Translations under genes and position numbers: made by a program
The notes under the pieces: generated by a model
The model's database searches: none
Told to the model about the DNA's origin: nothing
Seen by the model: only the letters and a program-made list of their open reading frames with translations
Assembly: GCF_002879615.1 (NCBI RefSeq)
Contig: NZ_PNRF01000032.1
Coordinates: 160,587 to 224,586, forward strand
DNA: 64,000 nt
DNA from: Billgrantia endophytica
GTDB taxonomy: Bacteria; Pseudomonadota; Gammaproteobacteria; Pseudomonadales; Halomonadaceae
Direction of reading: 5' to 3'
Shown: one piece after another, positions 29,079 to 38,888 of the stretch
How the letters are laid out: every line of letters begins with the position of its first letter
How positions within the stretch are numbered: position 1 is the stretch's first letter

Positions 29079-29795
29079 ATGACCGATGCGCCAATCACCG
29101 ACGCGACCCGCGATTTTCTCATAGCCCCCTCCATCCTCTCCGCCAACTTTGCTCGCCTGGGCGAAGAGGTGGACAACGTGCTGGCTTCCGGCGCCGATAT
29201 CGTCCACTTCGACGTCATGGACAACCATTACGTCCCGAATCTGACCATCGGTCCCATGGTCTGTGAGGCGCTGCGCCAGCATGGCATTACCGCCCCCATC
29301 GACGTGCACCTGATGGTACGGCCGGTGGATCGACTGATCGGTGACTTCATCGAGGCGGGCGCCACGTACATCACCTTCCATCCGGAAGCCTCCGATCACA
29401 TCGACCGCTCGCTGCAGTTGATCCACGACGGGGGTTGCAAGGCCGGGCTGGTCTTCAACCCGGCCACGCCGCTGTCGTACCTCGATTACGTCATGGACAA
29501 GGTGGATATGGTGCTATTGATGAGCGTCAACCCGGGTTTCGGTGGGCAGGCTTTCCTTCCCGCTACGCTGGCGAAATTACGGGAAGCGCGCCAACGGATC
29601 GATGCATCGGAACGGGCCATCCGCCTCGAGGTCGACGGGGGCGTCAACATCGATAACGTCGCCGAGATCGCTCGGGCAGGTGCCGATACCTTGGTTGCCG
29701 GCTCGGCAGTGTTCAAGGCAGGGCGGGCGGCCGACCCGCACCGCTACGATACGGTTATCCGCGATTTTCGTGAGCGCCTGGCCAGTGTCCACTGA
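29079..29795 (+). CDS. rpe: Ribulose-phosphate 3-epimerase
   Basis: Pentose-phosphate enzyme interconverting ribulose 5-phosphate and xylulose 5-phosphate, 238 residues. The TIM barrel motifs are complete: [32 protein letters not shown] (metal-binding His/Asp), [26 protein letters not shown] and AGSAVFKA. The ATG at 29079 gives a short N-terminal extension before the barrel. Earlier in-frame starts lie in the cysP promoter region. A TAGAAT at 29036 is a candidate -10 box. A GIY-YIG gene overlaps its 3' end. Confidence 0.96.
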   Translation: MTDAPITDATRDFLIAPSILSANFARLGEEVDNVLASGADIVHFDVMDNHYVPNLTIGPMVCEALRQHGITAPIDVHLMVRPVDRLIGDFIEAGATYITFHPEASDHIDRSLQLIHDGGCKAGLVFNPATPLSYLDYVMDKVDMVLLMSVNPGFGGQAFLPATLAKLREARQRIDASERAIRLEVDGGVNIDNVAEIARAGADTLVAGSAVFKAGRAADPHRYDTVIRDFRERLASVH

Positions 29796-30084
29796 CGCGC
29801 CTTCTGCGGTGTCGCGCTGCTGGCACCTCTACATGATCGAAACTGCCAGTGGCGCCCTCTATACCGGCGTCACCACCAATGTGGCGCGTCGTTTCGCGGA
29901 GCATTGCCATGGCAAGCGCGGTGCCAGGGCGCTGCGCGGCAAGGGCCCGCTGGCCCTGGTACACCAACAGGCGGCAGGCAGCCAGGGTGAGGCGCTGCGG
30001 CTCGAAGCCGATATCAAGCGGCTCAGTCCGGCAGCCAAGCGGGCCTGGCTGGCCGGCCAGGGTGGCGCCGGCGAAAGCCGGTGA
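29785..30084 (+). CDS. GIY-YIG domain protein (UPF0213/YhbQ-like)
   Basis: A small protein of about 99 residues with the GIY-YIG nuclease fold. [27 protein letters not shown] carries the two motif halves (YMI, YTG) and the arginine, followed by [14 protein letters not shown] and a basic C-terminus. This is the YhbQ/UPF0213 group, whose role is not settled. The start is uncertain. GTG at 29785 overlaps rpe by 11 bases, and GTG at 29770 is in the same frame. No ATG precedes the motif, so translation depends on rpe. Confidence 0.82.
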   Translation: MSTDAPSAVSRCWHLYMIETASGALYTGVTTNVARRFAEHCHGKRGARALRGKGPLALVHQQAAGSQGEALRLEADIKRLSPAAKRAWLAGQGGAGESR

Positions 30085-30134
30085 GAGGTGCCCCCCGAGT
30101 AGGCCTGAAAGATGTCATGGTTGCCCGGGCGAGA

Positions 30135-30174
30135 GGAGAAAAGTCAGCCAGGCCAGGCCTGGCGACTTTTCTCC
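30135..30174. terminator. Bidirectional terminator between the GIY-YIG gene and ndh
   Basis: An 11-bp outer stem (GGAGAAAAGTC with GACTTTTCTCC) is extended by a 6-bp inner stem across a single bulged A, with a 5-base loop. The A-run on one side and T-run on the other allow termination in both directions. It lies between convergent genes. Confidence 0.85.
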
Positions 30175-30184
30175 AGCGGCCCGT

Positions 30185-31483
30185 TCAGTGGAGCTTCATC
30201 CTGGGACGCAGGTAGCGATTCAGGCCGTCTACCACTACCGTCATGGTGGTCTTGATGGCACCATGAATGGCGAACTGGTGCATACGATACAGGGACGCAT
30301 AGAAGAACTTTGCCAGGCGTCCCTCGATGAACAGGCTGCGTGCCGACGCGCCTCGCATCAGACTGCCGATGGCTTCGAAGTGGGCAAGGGAAATCAGCGA
30401 GCCGCGATCGCGGAAGATGAACGTCCTGAGTGGTTTCCCATCCAGTGTGGCTCGGAGGTTGTGATAGAGCAGGGTGGCCTGCTGATGAGCGGCCTGAGCC
30501 CGGGGCGGAACCGGCTTGCCGTTCGCCTGGAGACAGCTGGCGCAATCCCCGAGGGCAAAGATGCGATCATCGTCGAGGCTCTGCAGGGTCGGGTGTACCT
30601 TGACCTGGTGATTGCGTTCGGTCGACAGCCCCAGTTCGGACAGGAAGGGGGGCGCCTTGATGCCCGCCGCCCACACGCTCAAGTCCGTCTCGATGCGGGT
30701 GCCGTCTGCTGTCGTGAAGCTGGTTTCGTCGACACGGGTGACCCGCGTGTCGACATGCAGTTCGACCCCGAGCTTCTCGAGCTCCCGGTGAACCGCCGTG
30801 GTGATGCGCTCAGGAAGAGCGGGCAGAATGCTGGGCGCGGCCTCGATCAGATGAACCTTGAGCTGCCCGCTATCAAGCGATGTGAAGCCATAGCTGTGCA
30901 GCATCTTCGAGGCGTCGTAGAGCTCCGCCGCGAGCTCCACCCCCGTGGCACCCGCGCCGACGATACCGACGGCAAGTTTGACATGCAGGCGGCGCTTGGG
31001 ATCGCTGTAGCGCAGGAATGTATTGAGCATGTCGCGGCGGAAGGCTTCCGCCTGGGCCGGGCTGTCGAGAAAGTGACAATGTTCGGCCACCCCCGGCGTG
31101 CCGAAATCGTTACTGACACTGCCAAGCGCGAGTACCAGGTAGTCATAGTCAAGATGCCGGGACGGGAGCACGACGCTGTCGTCGTCGTCCACGATGGGTG
31201 CGAGGGTCAGCCGCCGGGCCTCACGGTCGATGCCATCGAGGGTGCCGCGCTGGAAACGGTAGCCGTGGGTCTTGGAGTGGCCCTGGTAGGAAACCTCGTC
31301 GAGGCTGGAATCCAGGGCGCCGGTAGCCACCTCATGCAGCAAGGGTTTCCAGATGTGGGTAGGGTTGCGGTCGACGAGCACGACCTCGGCATGCTTGCGC
31401 TTGCCGAGCTTGCGACCGAGCCGGGTGACCAGCTCGAGTCCGCCCGCGCCTCCGCCTACCACCACGATGCGTGGTAGTGTCAT
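30185..31483 (-). CDS. ndh: NADH dehydrogenase type II (FAD-dependent oxidoreductase)
   Basis: A non-proton-pumping NADH:quinone oxidoreductase of 432 residues, peripheral to the inner membrane. The N-terminal FAD loop is VVVGGGAGGLELVTRLG, the second NADH-binding loop is VGIVGAGATGVELAAEL, and there is a DCAS segment (FALGDCASC) near residue 310. The C-terminal part (LIEGRLAKFFYASLYRMHQ) is amphipathic and could anchor the protein to the membrane. The ATG at 31483 is used; the upstream extension is not family-like. It diverges from gph. Confidence 0.92.
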   Translation of the reverse strand: MTLPRIVVVGGGAGGLELVTRLGRKLGKRKHAEVVLVDRNPTHIWKPLLHEVATGALDSSLDEVSYQGHSKTHGYRFQRGTLDGIDREARRLTLAPIVDDDDSVVLPSRHLDYDYLVLALGSVSNDFGTPGVAEHCHFLDSPAQAEAFRRDMLNTFLRYSDPKRRLHVKLAVGIVGAGATGVELAAELYDASKMLHSYGFTSLDSGQLKVHLIEAAPSILPALPERITTAVHRELEKLGVELHVDTRVTRVDETSFTTADGTRIETDLSVWAAGIKAPPFLSELGLSTERNHQVKVHPTLQSLDDDRIFALGDCASCLQANGKPVPPRAQAAHQQATLLYHNLRATLDGKPLRTFIFRDRGSLISLAHFEAIGSLMRGASARSLFIEGRLAKFFYASLYRMHQFAIHGAIKTTMTVVVDGLNRYLRPRMKLH

Positions 31484-31715
31484 TCGAGACTCCTGACTGA
31501 AAATGGAAAGGGGAAGGGTGGAAACAAGGTTGCCTGGGTCAGGGCGGATCGTCCTGCCAGATGAGCCAGGAAGCATGGCTCGGCGGCGAAGGGGGTTTCA
31601 CTCTGCAATCGGCAACCGCCAGCCCCAGCATAGCGGGCTACAGGGGTCACTGACCATGGGCAACGCCAGGCACGAGCCGACAGTGGGTGATGCCGGCGGG
31701 GTCGCCCCGTGACAC

Positions 31716-31730
31716 GGAGGAGTGGACTTG
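31716..31730 (+). promoter_or_regulatory. Shine-Dalgarno that fixes a TTG start for gph
   Basis: GGAGG at 31716-31720 sits one base from an in-frame GTG (31722), too close to use, but 7 bases from an in-frame TTG (31728). The TTG is therefore the likely start. The nearby ATG at 31732 is out of frame. Confidence 0.6.
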
Positions 31731-32393
31731 CATGCGATTCTGAAGGATATACGTCTTGTCGCATTCGACCTGGATGGCACACTTATCGATTCGGTGCCCG
31801 ATCTGGCGGTTGCGGTGGACATGGCCCTGGCCGACCTCGGCCTGGCGCCGGCGGGCATGGAAAACGTGCGTGACTGGGTCGGCAACGGGTCTCGCAAGCT
31901 GGTGGAGCGGGCCCTGGCCGCTGCCTTGAACGATACGCCGCCTGCGGAATTGCTCGAACAGGGCCACCGGGGGTTTCTCGAGCATTACGGCCGTGATCCG
32001 AGCTCTCGCACCCGGATTTATCCCGGCGCTCGCGAGGCCCTGGATGGGTTGAGGACCGGCGGGATGCCGCTCGCGCTGGTGACCAACAAGCCGTTCGCGT
32101 TCATTGCCCCGATACTGGCGGGCTTCGGCCTGGAGCGGCATTTCGGGCTCTGCCTGGGGGGCGATTCACTGGACCGGAAGAAGCCCGATCCTGCTCCGCT
32201 GCTGCATGTGGCGGCCCAGTTTGGCCTGCACCCCCGGGATTGCCTGATGGTGGGGGATTCACGTCACGACATCGCCGCTGGGCAGGCTGCGGGTTTTCGT
32301 ACCCTGGCAGTACCTTACGGCTACAATCATGGCGAATCGGTTCGTGATAGCCGGCCCGATGACGTGGTTGAATCGCTGGCGGAACTCGTTTAG
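31728..32393 (+). CDS. gph: Phosphoglycolate phosphatase
   Basis: HAD-superfamily phosphatase that removes 2-phosphoglycolate, for example after DNA repair. It is about 221 residues from the TTG start. Motif I is [11 protein letters not shown] near residue 12, motif II is LVTNKPF, motif III is the lysine in DRKKPDPAP, and motif IV is MVGDSRHDI. All HAD catalytic residues are present. gph next to trpE, 85 bases apart, is the arrangement seen in Pseudomonas. A GTG at 31722 is an alternative start. Confidence 0.93.
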   Translation: MHAILKDIRLVAFDLDGTLIDSVPDLAVAVDMALADLGLAPAGMENVRDWVGNGSRKLVERALAAALNDTPPAELLEQGHRGFLEHYGRDPSSRTRIYPGAREALDGLRTGGMPLALVTNKPFAFIAPILAGFGLERHFGLCLGGDSLDRKKPDPAPLLHVAAQFGLHPRDCLMVGDSRHDIAAGQAAGFRTLAVPYGYNHGESVRDSRPDDVVESLAELV

Positions 32394-32478
32394 GGTGATT
32401 TTGGATGACTTCAGCAATCGATACGGGGACCCCTCTCATGGTGGTCATGCTTCCCCTTTCATCATTGAGGAACCGGGG

Positions 32479-33966
32479 ATGATGACCCTCGAACGTTTCC
32501 AGGAGCTGGCATCCGCCGGCTATAACCGCATACCGGTCACCCGTGAAGTGCTGGCTGATCTCGATACCCCGCTTTCCACCTACCTCAAGCTTGCCGACGA
32601 GCCCTGGACGTTTCTCCTCGAGTCGGTACAGGGTGGAGAGAAGTGGGGGCGCTATTCGATCATCGGGCTGCCTTGCCGCGAGCGTATCGAGGTGCGCGGT
32701 TTCGTCGTTTACCACATGATCGATGGCGAGCAGCAAGGCGCAGTCGAGGTCGAGGATCCGCTTGACTGGATCGAGCAGTTCCAGGCGCGGTTCAAGGTAC
32801 CCCGGCTCGACGACCAGCCGCGTTTCGATGGCGGCCTGGTCGGCTATTTCGGCTATGACACCATTCGCTATATCGAGCCGCGCCTGCGTGGTGTCGAAAA
32901 GCCGGATCCGCTGGGCGTGCCGGACATCCTGCTGATGGTCTGCAACGACCTGGTCGTGTTCGACAATCTCTCGGGTCGCTTGACGCTATGGACCCACGCT
33001 GACCCCGCCGAGGCCGATGCCCATGAGGCGGCGGTCGTGCGCCTGGAGCAGTTGGAAGTCCGCCTGCGAAGCGCCACACTGAACACCATCAGTCCCGGCA
33101 CGGGTCGCAGTGCCGTGGAAGAGGGGCATTTCACGTCAGGCTTCACCGAAGCGGGCTTCAAGGCGGCGGTCGAGAAGATCAAGGAATACGTGCTGGCGGG
33201 CGATGTCATGCAGTGCGTACCCTCGCAGCGAATGTCGATTCCTTATCAGGCTTCGCCACTGGATCTCTATCGTGCGTTGCGAAGCCTCAATCCGTCCCCC
33301 TACATGTTCTTCTTCAACCTTGGGGATCACCATGTCGTTGGTTCGTCGCCCGAGATCCTGACTCGGCTGGAGGATGGCGAGGTGACGGTGCGTCCGATTG
33401 CCGGCACCCGGATCCGCGGCAAGACCGAAGAAGAGGATCGAGCGCTGGAAGCCGACCTGCTGGGCGATCCGAAGGAGGTCGCCGAACACCTGATGCTTAT
33501 CGATCTGGGGCGCAACGACGTGGGGCGTATCAGCGAGACTGGCTCCGTCGTGGTGACGGACCAGATGGCAGTGGAGCGTTATTCCCACGTCATGCATATC
33601 GTCTCCAACGTTACCGGCCAGCTCAGGCAAGGGCTCTCCGCCATGGATGTCCTGCGCGCCACCTTTCCGGCGGGCACGCTCTCCGGCGCTCCCAAGATTC
33701 GTGCCATGGAAATCATCGACGAACTGGAGCCGGTCAAGCGCGGGATCTATTCGGGCGCAGTGGGCTATCTCTCCTGGCACGGCAACATGGACACCGCCAT
33801 CGCCATCCGCACGGCGGTGATCAAGGATGGTGAGCTGCACGTCCAGGCTGGGGCCGGCGTGGTCGCCGACTCGGTCCCCGAACTCGAATGGCAGGAAACC
33901 CTCAACAAGGGGCGTGCGATATTCCGTGCCGTTGCCATGGCCGAGCGCGGTCTCGATAATCTCTGA
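32479..33966 (+). CDS. trpE: Anthranilate synthase component I
   Basis: Large subunit of anthranilate synthase, making anthranilate from chorismate with ammonia from TrpG. The 495-residue protein has the N-terminal feedback region ([19 protein letters not shown]) and the chorismate-binding core ([64 protein letters not shown]). It starts at ATG 32479 or the adjoining ATG 32482. It is physically separate from trpGDC. I saw no trp leader peptide or terminator in the 85-base gap after gph. Confidence 0.96.
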   Translation: MMTLERFQELASAGYNRIPVTREVLADLDTPLSTYLKLADEPWTFLLESVQGGEKWGRYSIIGLPCRERIEVRGFVVYHMIDGEQQGAVEVEDPLDWIEQFQARFKVPRLDDQPRFDGGLVGYFGYDTIRYIEPRLRGVEKPDPLGVPDILLMVCNDLVVFDNLSGRLTLWTHADPAEADAHEAAVVRLEQLEVRLRSATLNTISPGTGRSAVEEGHFTSGFTEAGFKAAVEKIKEYVLAGDVMQCVPSQRMSIPYQASPLDLYRALRSLNPSPYMFFFNLGDHHVVGSSPEILTRLEDGEVTVRPIAGTRIRGKTEEEDRALEADLLGDPKEVAEHLMLIDLGRNDVGRISETGSVVVTDQMAVERYSHVMHIVSNVTGQLRQGLSAMDVLRATFPAGTLSGAPKIRAMEIIDELEPVKRGIYSGAVGYLSWHGNMDTAIAIRTAVIKDGELHVQAGAGVVADSVPELEWQETLNKGRAIFRAVAMAERGLDNL

Positions 33967-34006
33967 GCATCAAAAAAGACGATTGAAGAAGGGCGTGTAT
34001 GGCGGC

Positions 34007-34237
34007 TCAGTCGACAGGGGGAACGCTTGCGACGCCACCAGCACGGGCGCCGCTTGAAGCCACGTCGAGGACTACCGAGAGATAGAGCCCCAGCACGGCG
34101 GTGAGCAGGCCTCTCTGCATGAAGTGATAGGAGAAGGGGGCTGCGATCGCCTCTGGCAGCAACCCGACGATGGTCGTCAGGGCTGCAATCAGCCCGTCGA
34201 TGATGGCCATGCCAAACAGGTTCGCTGTCTCGATCAC
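34007..34237 (-). pseudogene. Remnant of a metal ABC transporter permease (both ends, middle lost)
   Basis: A 76-codon frame starting GTG at 34237. APFSYHFMQRGLLTAVL resembles the N-terminus of manganese/zinc/iron ABC permeases (SitC/MntC/ZnuB type). GLYLSVVLDVASSG resembles their C-terminal stretch, which normally lies about 200 residues later. The simplest reading is an internal deletion joining the two ends. An intact permease would be about 280 residues. It follows a solute receptor gene and an apparent ATPase remnant in the usual order. The family match is from memory, so the call is moderate. Confidence 0.5.
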
Positions 34238-34359
34238 GGCAGGACTTCCCCATGTGCGCCGAGGGCCTTCACTTCGACCTGTCCGGCTGTCAGACGAGCC
34301 AGCATGGCATCAGTCAGCATGGCATCGGGTGCCCCCAGTACCTGAATGGTGCCGGAACC
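34234..34359 (-). pseudogene. Possible C-terminal remnant of the ABC ATPase
   Basis: A frame reading GTIQVLGAPDAMLTDAMLAR and ending ...HGEVLP overlaps the next remnant by a GTGA. Its form (Gly-x-Pro-x-x-x-L-T-x-x-x-L) is like the tail of metal ABC ATPases. No Walker motifs remain. It overlaps the 3' end of the receptor gene in another frame, as expected if a deletion fused the two. This could instead be unrelated sequence. Confidence 0.35.
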
Positions 34360-35326
34360 CCGCTTTCCTCTCTTTCTTCCCCTCGTTCCGTTGTGTTTCC
34401 TCTTGCTCCTTCGTTTCATCGACTTCCGTCAACGCGTCGCGAATTACCCGTGCATTGTGACGCATGAGGGCAATGTAGTTGGCTGCTTCCCCATCCGCCT
34501 CGCTAAGGGAATCGACATAGAGCGGACCCGCGACGTCAGCGCCGGTATCGTTGGCAATGCTGCGAACATGCCGGTCCGAGATGGTGCTCTCCCAGAACAG
34601 GGCGGCCGGCCTGGCTTCGTTGACCAGGTCGATGATGCGCATGACTTGCTGTGGTGAGCCTTCCGTCTCGGCATTCGTGCCCCAGACACCATCATGGCGG
34701 AAGTCATAAGCATCGGCGAAGTAGACGAAGGCGGCCTCACTGGTGATCAACAAACGCTTGTCGTCGGGAATATTGGCCAGCATTTCCGCGACTTCCTCAT
34801 GAAGGTCATCGAGCGCCTCGCGAGCCTTCTCGGCGCGTGAATAAAAGCTGTCCGCCGCCTCCGGGTGCAACTCGGCGAGGGTGTCGGCAATGACCTGGAC
34901 ATAGGCCGCCGCAGCCCGGGGGGCCATCCAGAGGTGTGGATCCGGTTCACCCGTGTATTCGCCGGTCACGATTGGCAGAGTCGGGTATTCAGAGTCTTCG
35001 GCCAGGGGCACCAGTGGTGCGCGATTTCCCACCGTGGCATACACCTGGCGCATCCATTGCTCCAGTTGGTAGCCGTTGTAGAACACCAGGTCGGCATCTT
35101 CCAGGGCGATGAAGTTGTTCGGTGTCAATTCCCACTCATGAACCTCGGCTCCGGCAGGGGTGAGGGTGACCAGTTGGATATCCCTGCCACCGACCTGGGC
35201 AACGAGATCGCCCAGTATCGAGAAAGTGGCTACCACCTTGGGTGATGCTGCCGCTGCGTTGACACCGCCGACCATGGCAGCGAGGGGGAAGGCCAACCAG
35301 AGCAGGGCATGGCGGGTAGAGCGCAT
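34310..35326 (-). CDS. Metal ABC transporter substrate-binding protein (SitA/MntA/ZnuA family)
   Basis: Periplasmic cluster-9 receptor of 338 residues. It has a signal peptide ending VNAAAAS, then VVATFSILGDLVAQVGG. Candidate metal ligands lie in AEVHEWELTP (His), DPHLWMAP (His), TSEAAFVYF (Glu) and YVDSLSEADGEA (Asp). The lack of a His-rich loop favours manganese or iron over zinc. The ATG at 35326 follows AAAGGAG at ideal spacing. The last 38 residues (KEQEETQRNEGKKERKAG...) are unlike the family and probably arose when a deletion fused this gene to downstream sequence. The receptor may be orphaned, because its ATPase and permease look destroyed. Confidence 0.85.
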   Translation of the reverse strand: MRSTRHALLWLAFPLAAMVGGVNAAAASPKVVATFSILGDLVAQVGGRDIQLVTLTPAGAEVHEWELTPNNFIALEDADLVFYNGYQLEQWMRQVYATVGNRAPLVPLAEDSEYPTLPIVTGEYTGEPDPHLWMAPRAAAAYVQVIADTLAELHPEAADSFYSRAEKAREALDDLHEEVAEMLANIPDDKRLLITSEAAFVYFADAYDFRHDGVWGTNAETEGSPQQVMRIIDLVNEARPAALFWESTISDRHVRSIANDTGADVAGPLYVDSLSEADGEAANYIALMRHNARVIRDALTEVDETKEQEETQRNEGKKERKAGFRHHSGTGGTRCHAD

Positions 35327-35555
35327 CGTCAATCTCCTTTTTGCGGTAGCGCATGGGGCCGATGATAGAGTCTGGCGTCTGGCCTGACCAGCCGTGGCAG
35401 GCCGAGCTGACCATAGGGGCTTGAGCTGTTCCTCTTCTGCTTGTCCCCCCCGGGTCAGCCTGGTTCATGCCGGCCTGGGAGGAACAAAAAGACCGCCACG
35501 CGAGACACCTCTCGGCAGCGATTGACGGCAGGACGATTCATTTCCTCGGGTGGGT

Positions 35556-35984
35556 TCACTCCTTGGGTCGGCTGGCCAAATGATCGCGAATCTCTCGCAG
35601 CAGAAGGACCTCTTCAGGCGGGGGGGCAGGCGGTGTTGGCGATTCGACCTGCTGGCGTCTGAGGCGGTTGATCGCCTTGACCAGCAGAAACACCGCAAAC
35701 GCGACGATCAGGAAACTCACCACGTTATTGACGAACACGCCAGCATTGAGCGTCACGGCGCCCGCCGCTGTGGCCTCTGTCAGACTGGCATAAGGCCCCT
35801 CTCCCTTCAGCACAAGAAAGATGTCGGTGAAATCCACTCCCCCCAGCAGTAGCCCAATCGGCGGCATCAACACATCATTCACCAGGCTCGACACGATAGT
35901 GCCGAATGCACCGCCTATGATGATGCCCACTGCCATATCCACCACGTTGCCGCGAACGGCAAACTCCTTGAATTCCTTCAACAT
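35556..35984 (-). CDS. mscL: Large-conductance mechanosensitive channel
   Basis: Pentameric inner-membrane channel that opens under osmotic downshock, 142 residues. It begins [19 protein letters not shown], with the first membrane helix (pore-lining) to about residue 45, a periplasmic loop ([18 protein letters not shown]), a second helix ([18 protein letters not shown]) and a C-terminal helix ([12 protein letters not shown]). The ATG at 35984 follows GAGG at 8 bases. Osmotic relief would matter for a halophile, though this is family knowledge. The 229-base gap between mscL and the receptor gene showed no clear signal. Confidence 0.95.
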   Translation of the reverse strand: MLKEFKEFAVRGNVVDMAVGIIIGGAFGTIVSSLVNDVLMPPIGLLLGGVDFTDIFLVLKGEGPYASLTEATAAGAVTLNAGVFVNNVVSFLIVAFAVFLLVKAINRLRRQQVESPTPPAPPPEEVLLLREIRDHLASRPKE

Positions 35985-36144
35985 GGACGCTTCCTCGCAG
36001 ATCCGGCGCACACGGCGACGGAGTCGGTTCAACCGGTCAAGTTGAGTGTAGCCGGAACCAGGCGGACTTTAATGACTCGTGCAGCACTGGCCCCAACAGG
36101 TATCGCGTTGTCATTATCCGTGTTTGGCCTTCGATTGCCATGGA

Positions 36145-36174
36145 TTGACAGCCAGCCCGGCACAACGGCACTAT
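36145..36174 (+). promoter_or_regulatory. Possible promoter of the trp leader and trpGDC
   Basis: A consensus TTGACA (36145-36150) is followed after 18 bases by CACTAT (36169-36174), a weak -10 box. Transcription would begin almost at the leader-peptide ATG, so the leader would be leaderless or the true promoter lies further up. Confidence 0.4.
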
Positions 36175-36181
36175 TGCGTGC

Positions 36182-36232
36182 ATGACATCATCAGATCACA
36201 TTCGTTCGAGCCGGAAGTGGTGGCGCTCCTGA
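36182..36232 (+). CDS. trpL: trp operon leader peptide
   Basis: A 16-codon ORF encoding MTSSDHIRSSRKWWRS with tandem Trp codons (TGG TGG at 36218-36223) near its end, upstream of trpGDC and followed by a hairpin terminator. That is the classical layout for ribosome-mediated attenuation: a ribosome stalling at the Trp codons when charged tRNA-Trp is scarce would prevent terminator formation. It is seen directly in the sequence, though no clear Shine-Dalgarno precedes the ATG. Too short for usual gene callers. Confidence 0.75.
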   Translation: MTSSDHIRSSRKWWRS

Positions 36233-36290
36233 AGCGGGGCGGCACCGTTGCGTCTTGAATGACCATGCCGCCGTCAGGGCGGCATTTTTG
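36224..36290 (+). promoter_or_regulatory. trp attenuator (alternative hairpins and terminator)
   Basis: Stem 3:4 is ATGCCGCC (36265-36272) with GGCGGCAT (36278-36285), followed by five Ts: a full intrinsic terminator. Stem 2:3, the antiterminator, is GGCGGCA (36238-36244) with TGCCGCC (36266-36272), mutually exclusive with it. Stem 1:2 is CGCTCC (36224-36229) with GGGGCG (36236-36241), just after the Trp codons. The three alternatives share bases as in the E. coli trp attenuator. Confidence 0.75.
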
Positions 36291-36391
36291 TGGCTGATGT
36301 CCCTGCACGGCTGGTGCGGTCAACGAACTCGATCTGGGTAACCTCTGCAAGGCCGAATTGCCATCTGCAACAGAAACAGGACCTTACAGCC

Positions 36392-36976
36392 ATGTCCGTG
36401 CTGATGATCGACAATTACGACAGCTTTACCTTCAACGTAGTGCAGTACCTGGGCGAGCTGGGGGCCGAGGTGGTCACCTTCCGCAACGATGCCATCAGCA
36501 TAGAGCGGATCGAGGCGCTGGCACCGACACACCTGGTCGTATCGCCTGGACCCTGCACGCCCAACGAGGCGGGCATCTCTCTGGCAGCGATTCGCCACTT
36601 CGCCGGCGAGCTGCCTATTCTCGGGATCTGCCTTGGACACCAGGCCATCGGCCAGGTATTCGGCGGCAAGGTGGTGCGAGCGCCCCAGGTGATGCATGGC
36701 AAGACCTCGCGAATACGGCATCGCGGTCAGGGCGTTTTCAAAGGTCTTGAGGAACCGTTGGAGGTCACTCGCTATCATTCATTGGTGGTCGAGGCGGACT
36801 CGTTGCCCGAATGCCTGGAAGTCACGGCCTGGACCGACGAGGATGACGTGACCCCGGGCTTGATCATGGGGCTGCGCCATCGCGAGATGGACATCGAAGG
36901 CGTGCAGTTCCATCCGGAGTCGATTCTTACTCGCCAGGGGCATGAGCTGCTGGCCAATTTCCTGAAGCGTCGCTGA
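36392..36976 (+). CDS. trpG: Anthranilate synthase component II (glutamine amidotransferase)
   Basis: Glutaminase subunit that supplies ammonia to TrpE, 194 residues. It is a class I amidotransferase with the nucleophile in LGICLGHQ (Cys80) and the His-Glu pair in VQFHPESI. It begins [20 protein letters not shown], standard for the family, and contains the oxyanion segment [11 protein letters not shown]. The ATG at 36392 is 107 bases after the attenuator stem. It may also serve PabB in folate synthesis, as no pabA is visible. trpD follows after 28 bases. Confidence 0.96.
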   Translation: MSVLMIDNYDSFTFNVVQYLGELGAEVVTFRNDAISIERIEALAPTHLVVSPGPCTPNEAGISLAAIRHFAGELPILGICLGHQAIGQVFGGKVVRAPQVMHGKTSRIRHRGQGVFKGLEEPLEVTRYHSLVVEADSLPECLEVTAWTDEDDVTPGLIMGLRHREMDIEGVQFHPESILTRQGHELLANFLKRR

Positions 36977-37004
36977 CCCGCGCCCGACAGAGGAGTGACT
37001 GCCC

Positions 37005-38024
37005 ATGCAGATGCGAGACGCCATTGCTGCGGTGATGCGCCGTGACAATCTGGGGTTCGACCAGACCCATGCGGTGATGCATCAGATCATGACCGGAGAG
37101 GCCACCGACGCGCAGATTGGCGGCTTGCTGGTCGGCCTGGCCATGAAGGGGGAAACCGCGGAGGAAATCAGTGCCGCGGCTCAGGTCATGCGCGAGCTGA
37201 TGAAGCGGGTCAGGATAGAAGCCGACAATATCGTCGATATCGTCGGCACCGGCGGTGATGGCGCCAACCTGTTCAATATCTCTACGGCAGCCAGTTTCGT
37301 TGCCGCCGCTGCGGGTGCCCATGTGGCCAAGCACGGCAACCGCAGCGTGTCGTCCTCATCGGGCAGTGCGGATCTGTTCGACGTGGCGGGTATCCATCTG
37401 GATCTCAAGCCGGACCAGGTGGGGCGTTGCATCGAGCGGGTCGGGGTCGGCTTCATGTTCGCCCCCAACCATCACCCCGCCATGCGCTACGCCATCGGCC
37501 CAAGGCGTGAAATGGGCGTTCGCACCCTGTTCAATATTCTGGGACCGCTTACCAACCCCGCCGGGGCACCCAACCAGCTGTTGGGGGTTTATTCTCCAGC
37601 CCTGGTGCCCTTGATGGCGGAAGTCCTGCAGTATCTGGGTAGCCATCATGTCATGGTGGTGCATGCCGAGGATGGGCTGGACGAGATCTCGCTCGCTGCC
37701 CCCACGCAGGTGGCGGAGCTGAAGGATGGTGAGATTCTCCATTATACGATTACGCCCGAGGAGCTGGGTATCGAAAGCCAGGATATGGCACAGCTCAAGG
37801 TGGTCAGTGCCGAGGATAGCCTGCGTCTGGTGCAAGAGGCGCTGGTGGGTGACGGTGCGGCGGCGGACATCGTATCACTCAACGCCGGGGCGGCACTGTA
37901 TTGTGCCGATATTGCCGATTCACTGAAAGAAGGTGTGGCCATGGCCCAGGACGCCCAGGCTTCCAGGCTACCATTGGAAAAAATGAAGGAATTGGCCGAC
38001 TTTACTCGAGTGCTGATTCCCTGA
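37005..38024 (+). CDS. trpD: Anthranilate phosphoribosyltransferase
   Basis: Transfers phosphoribosyl from PRPP to anthranilate, 339 residues. Motifs are [17 protein letters not shown] (PRPP site), [16 protein letters not shown] (the KHGN substrate segment) and [14 protein letters not shown] with PTQ-type contacts after it. The N-terminal helical dimer domain starts [17 protein letters not shown]. It sits in trpG-trpD-trpC, with trpC 53 bases on. Confidence 0.96.
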   Translation: MQMRDAIAAVMRRDNLGFDQTHAVMHQIMTGEATDAQIGGLLVGLAMKGETAEEISAAAQVMRELMKRVRIEADNIVDIVGTGGDGANLFNISTAASFVAAAAGAHVAKHGNRSVSSSSGSADLFDVAGIHLDLKPDQVGRCIERVGVGFMFAPNHHPAMRYAIGPRREMGVRTLFNILGPLTNPAGAPNQLLGVYSPALVPLMAEVLQYLGSHHVMVVHAEDGLDEISLAAPTQVAELKDGEILHYTITPEELGIESQDMAQLKVVSAEDSLRLVQEALVGDGAAADIVSLNAGAALYCADIADSLKEGVAMAQDAQASRLPLEKMKELADFTRVLIP

Positions 38025-38077
38025 GCACTCCCAGTCTGCGGCAGTCGACTGCCGCCTCGATTTCAGGACTTTTCGCC

Positions 38078-38887
38078 ATGAGCCCGACGCAGGACGCTCC
38101 CCCCACCATTCTTACCCGCATCCTGGCCCGCAAGGAGCAGGAGGTCGATGAGCGGCGCCGTGCCGTGCCCGAAGCCGAGCTGCTGGCGCTGGCCGAGCAG
38201 CAGAGTGCCCCGCGGGGTTTCATTGCCGCCCTGAATCGCTGCATGGATGAAGGCGATCCGGCAGTCATCGCCGAGATCAAGAAGGCCTCCCCCTCACGAG
38301 GTGTCATCCGGGAGGATTTCCAGCCAGGCGAGATCGCCAGGCAATATACCGCTGGTGGGGCATCTTGCCTCTCGGTCCTGACCGATGCCGACTTCTTTCA
38401 GGGCCACGAAGACTTCCTGATCGAGGCGCGCGAAGCCTGTGAGCTGCCGGTTATCCGCAAGGACTTCATCATCCACGGCTATCAGGTCAGCGAGGCGCGG
38501 GCCATCGGTGCCGACTGCATCCTGCTGATCGTCGCCGCGCTGGAGGATGCCCGAATGGCGGACCTGTATCAGCAGGCGGTATTACTGGGCATGGATGTGC
38601 TGGTGGAAGTGCACGATATCCATGAGCTCGAGCGGGCTCTCAAGCTCGGTATCGGCCTGGTAGGCATCAACAATCGCAATCTGCACACCTTCGAGACACG
38701 CCTGGAAACCACGCTGGAATTGCTGACCCGCATTCCGGCCGGTGTCACCGTCGTGACGGAATCGGGCATCAACACCCGCAATGATGTACTGCGCATGCGT
38801 GAGCATGACGTCCATGCCTTCCTCGTCGGCGAAGCCTTCATGCGTGAAAGCGACCCGGGGGAGGCGCTGCGACGGCTATTTTTCTAG
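38078..38887 (+). CDS. trpC: Indole-3-glycerol-phosphate synthase
   Basis: Closes the indole ring to make indole-3-glycerol phosphate, 269 residues. It has the TIM-barrel motifs [49 protein letters not shown] and [10 protein letters not shown]. The protein is monofunctional, with no fused TrpF domain. The ATG at 38078 is chosen over the longer frame starting inside trpD. Its stop is one base from the stop of the convergent DUF2905 gene, with no terminator between. Confidence 0.96.
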   Translation: MSPTQDAPPTILTRILARKEQEVDERRRAVPEAELLALAEQQSAPRGFIAALNRCMDEGDPAVIAEIKKASPSRGVIREDFQPGEIARQYTAGGASCLSVLTDADFFQGHEDFLIEAREACELPVIRKDFIIHGYQVSEARAIGADCILLIVAALEDARMADLYQQAVLLGMDVLVEVHDIHELERALKLGIGLVGINNRNLHTFETRLETTLELLTRIPAGVTVVTESGINTRNDVLRMREHDVHAFLVGEAFMRESDPGEALRRLFF

Positions 38888-38888
38888 G

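Noticed and set aside
36265..36290. First taken as an orphan terminator for mscL or another gene
   Set aside because: mscL runs on the other strand and nothing else precedes it. The Trp-rich leader ORF explains it as an attenuator.
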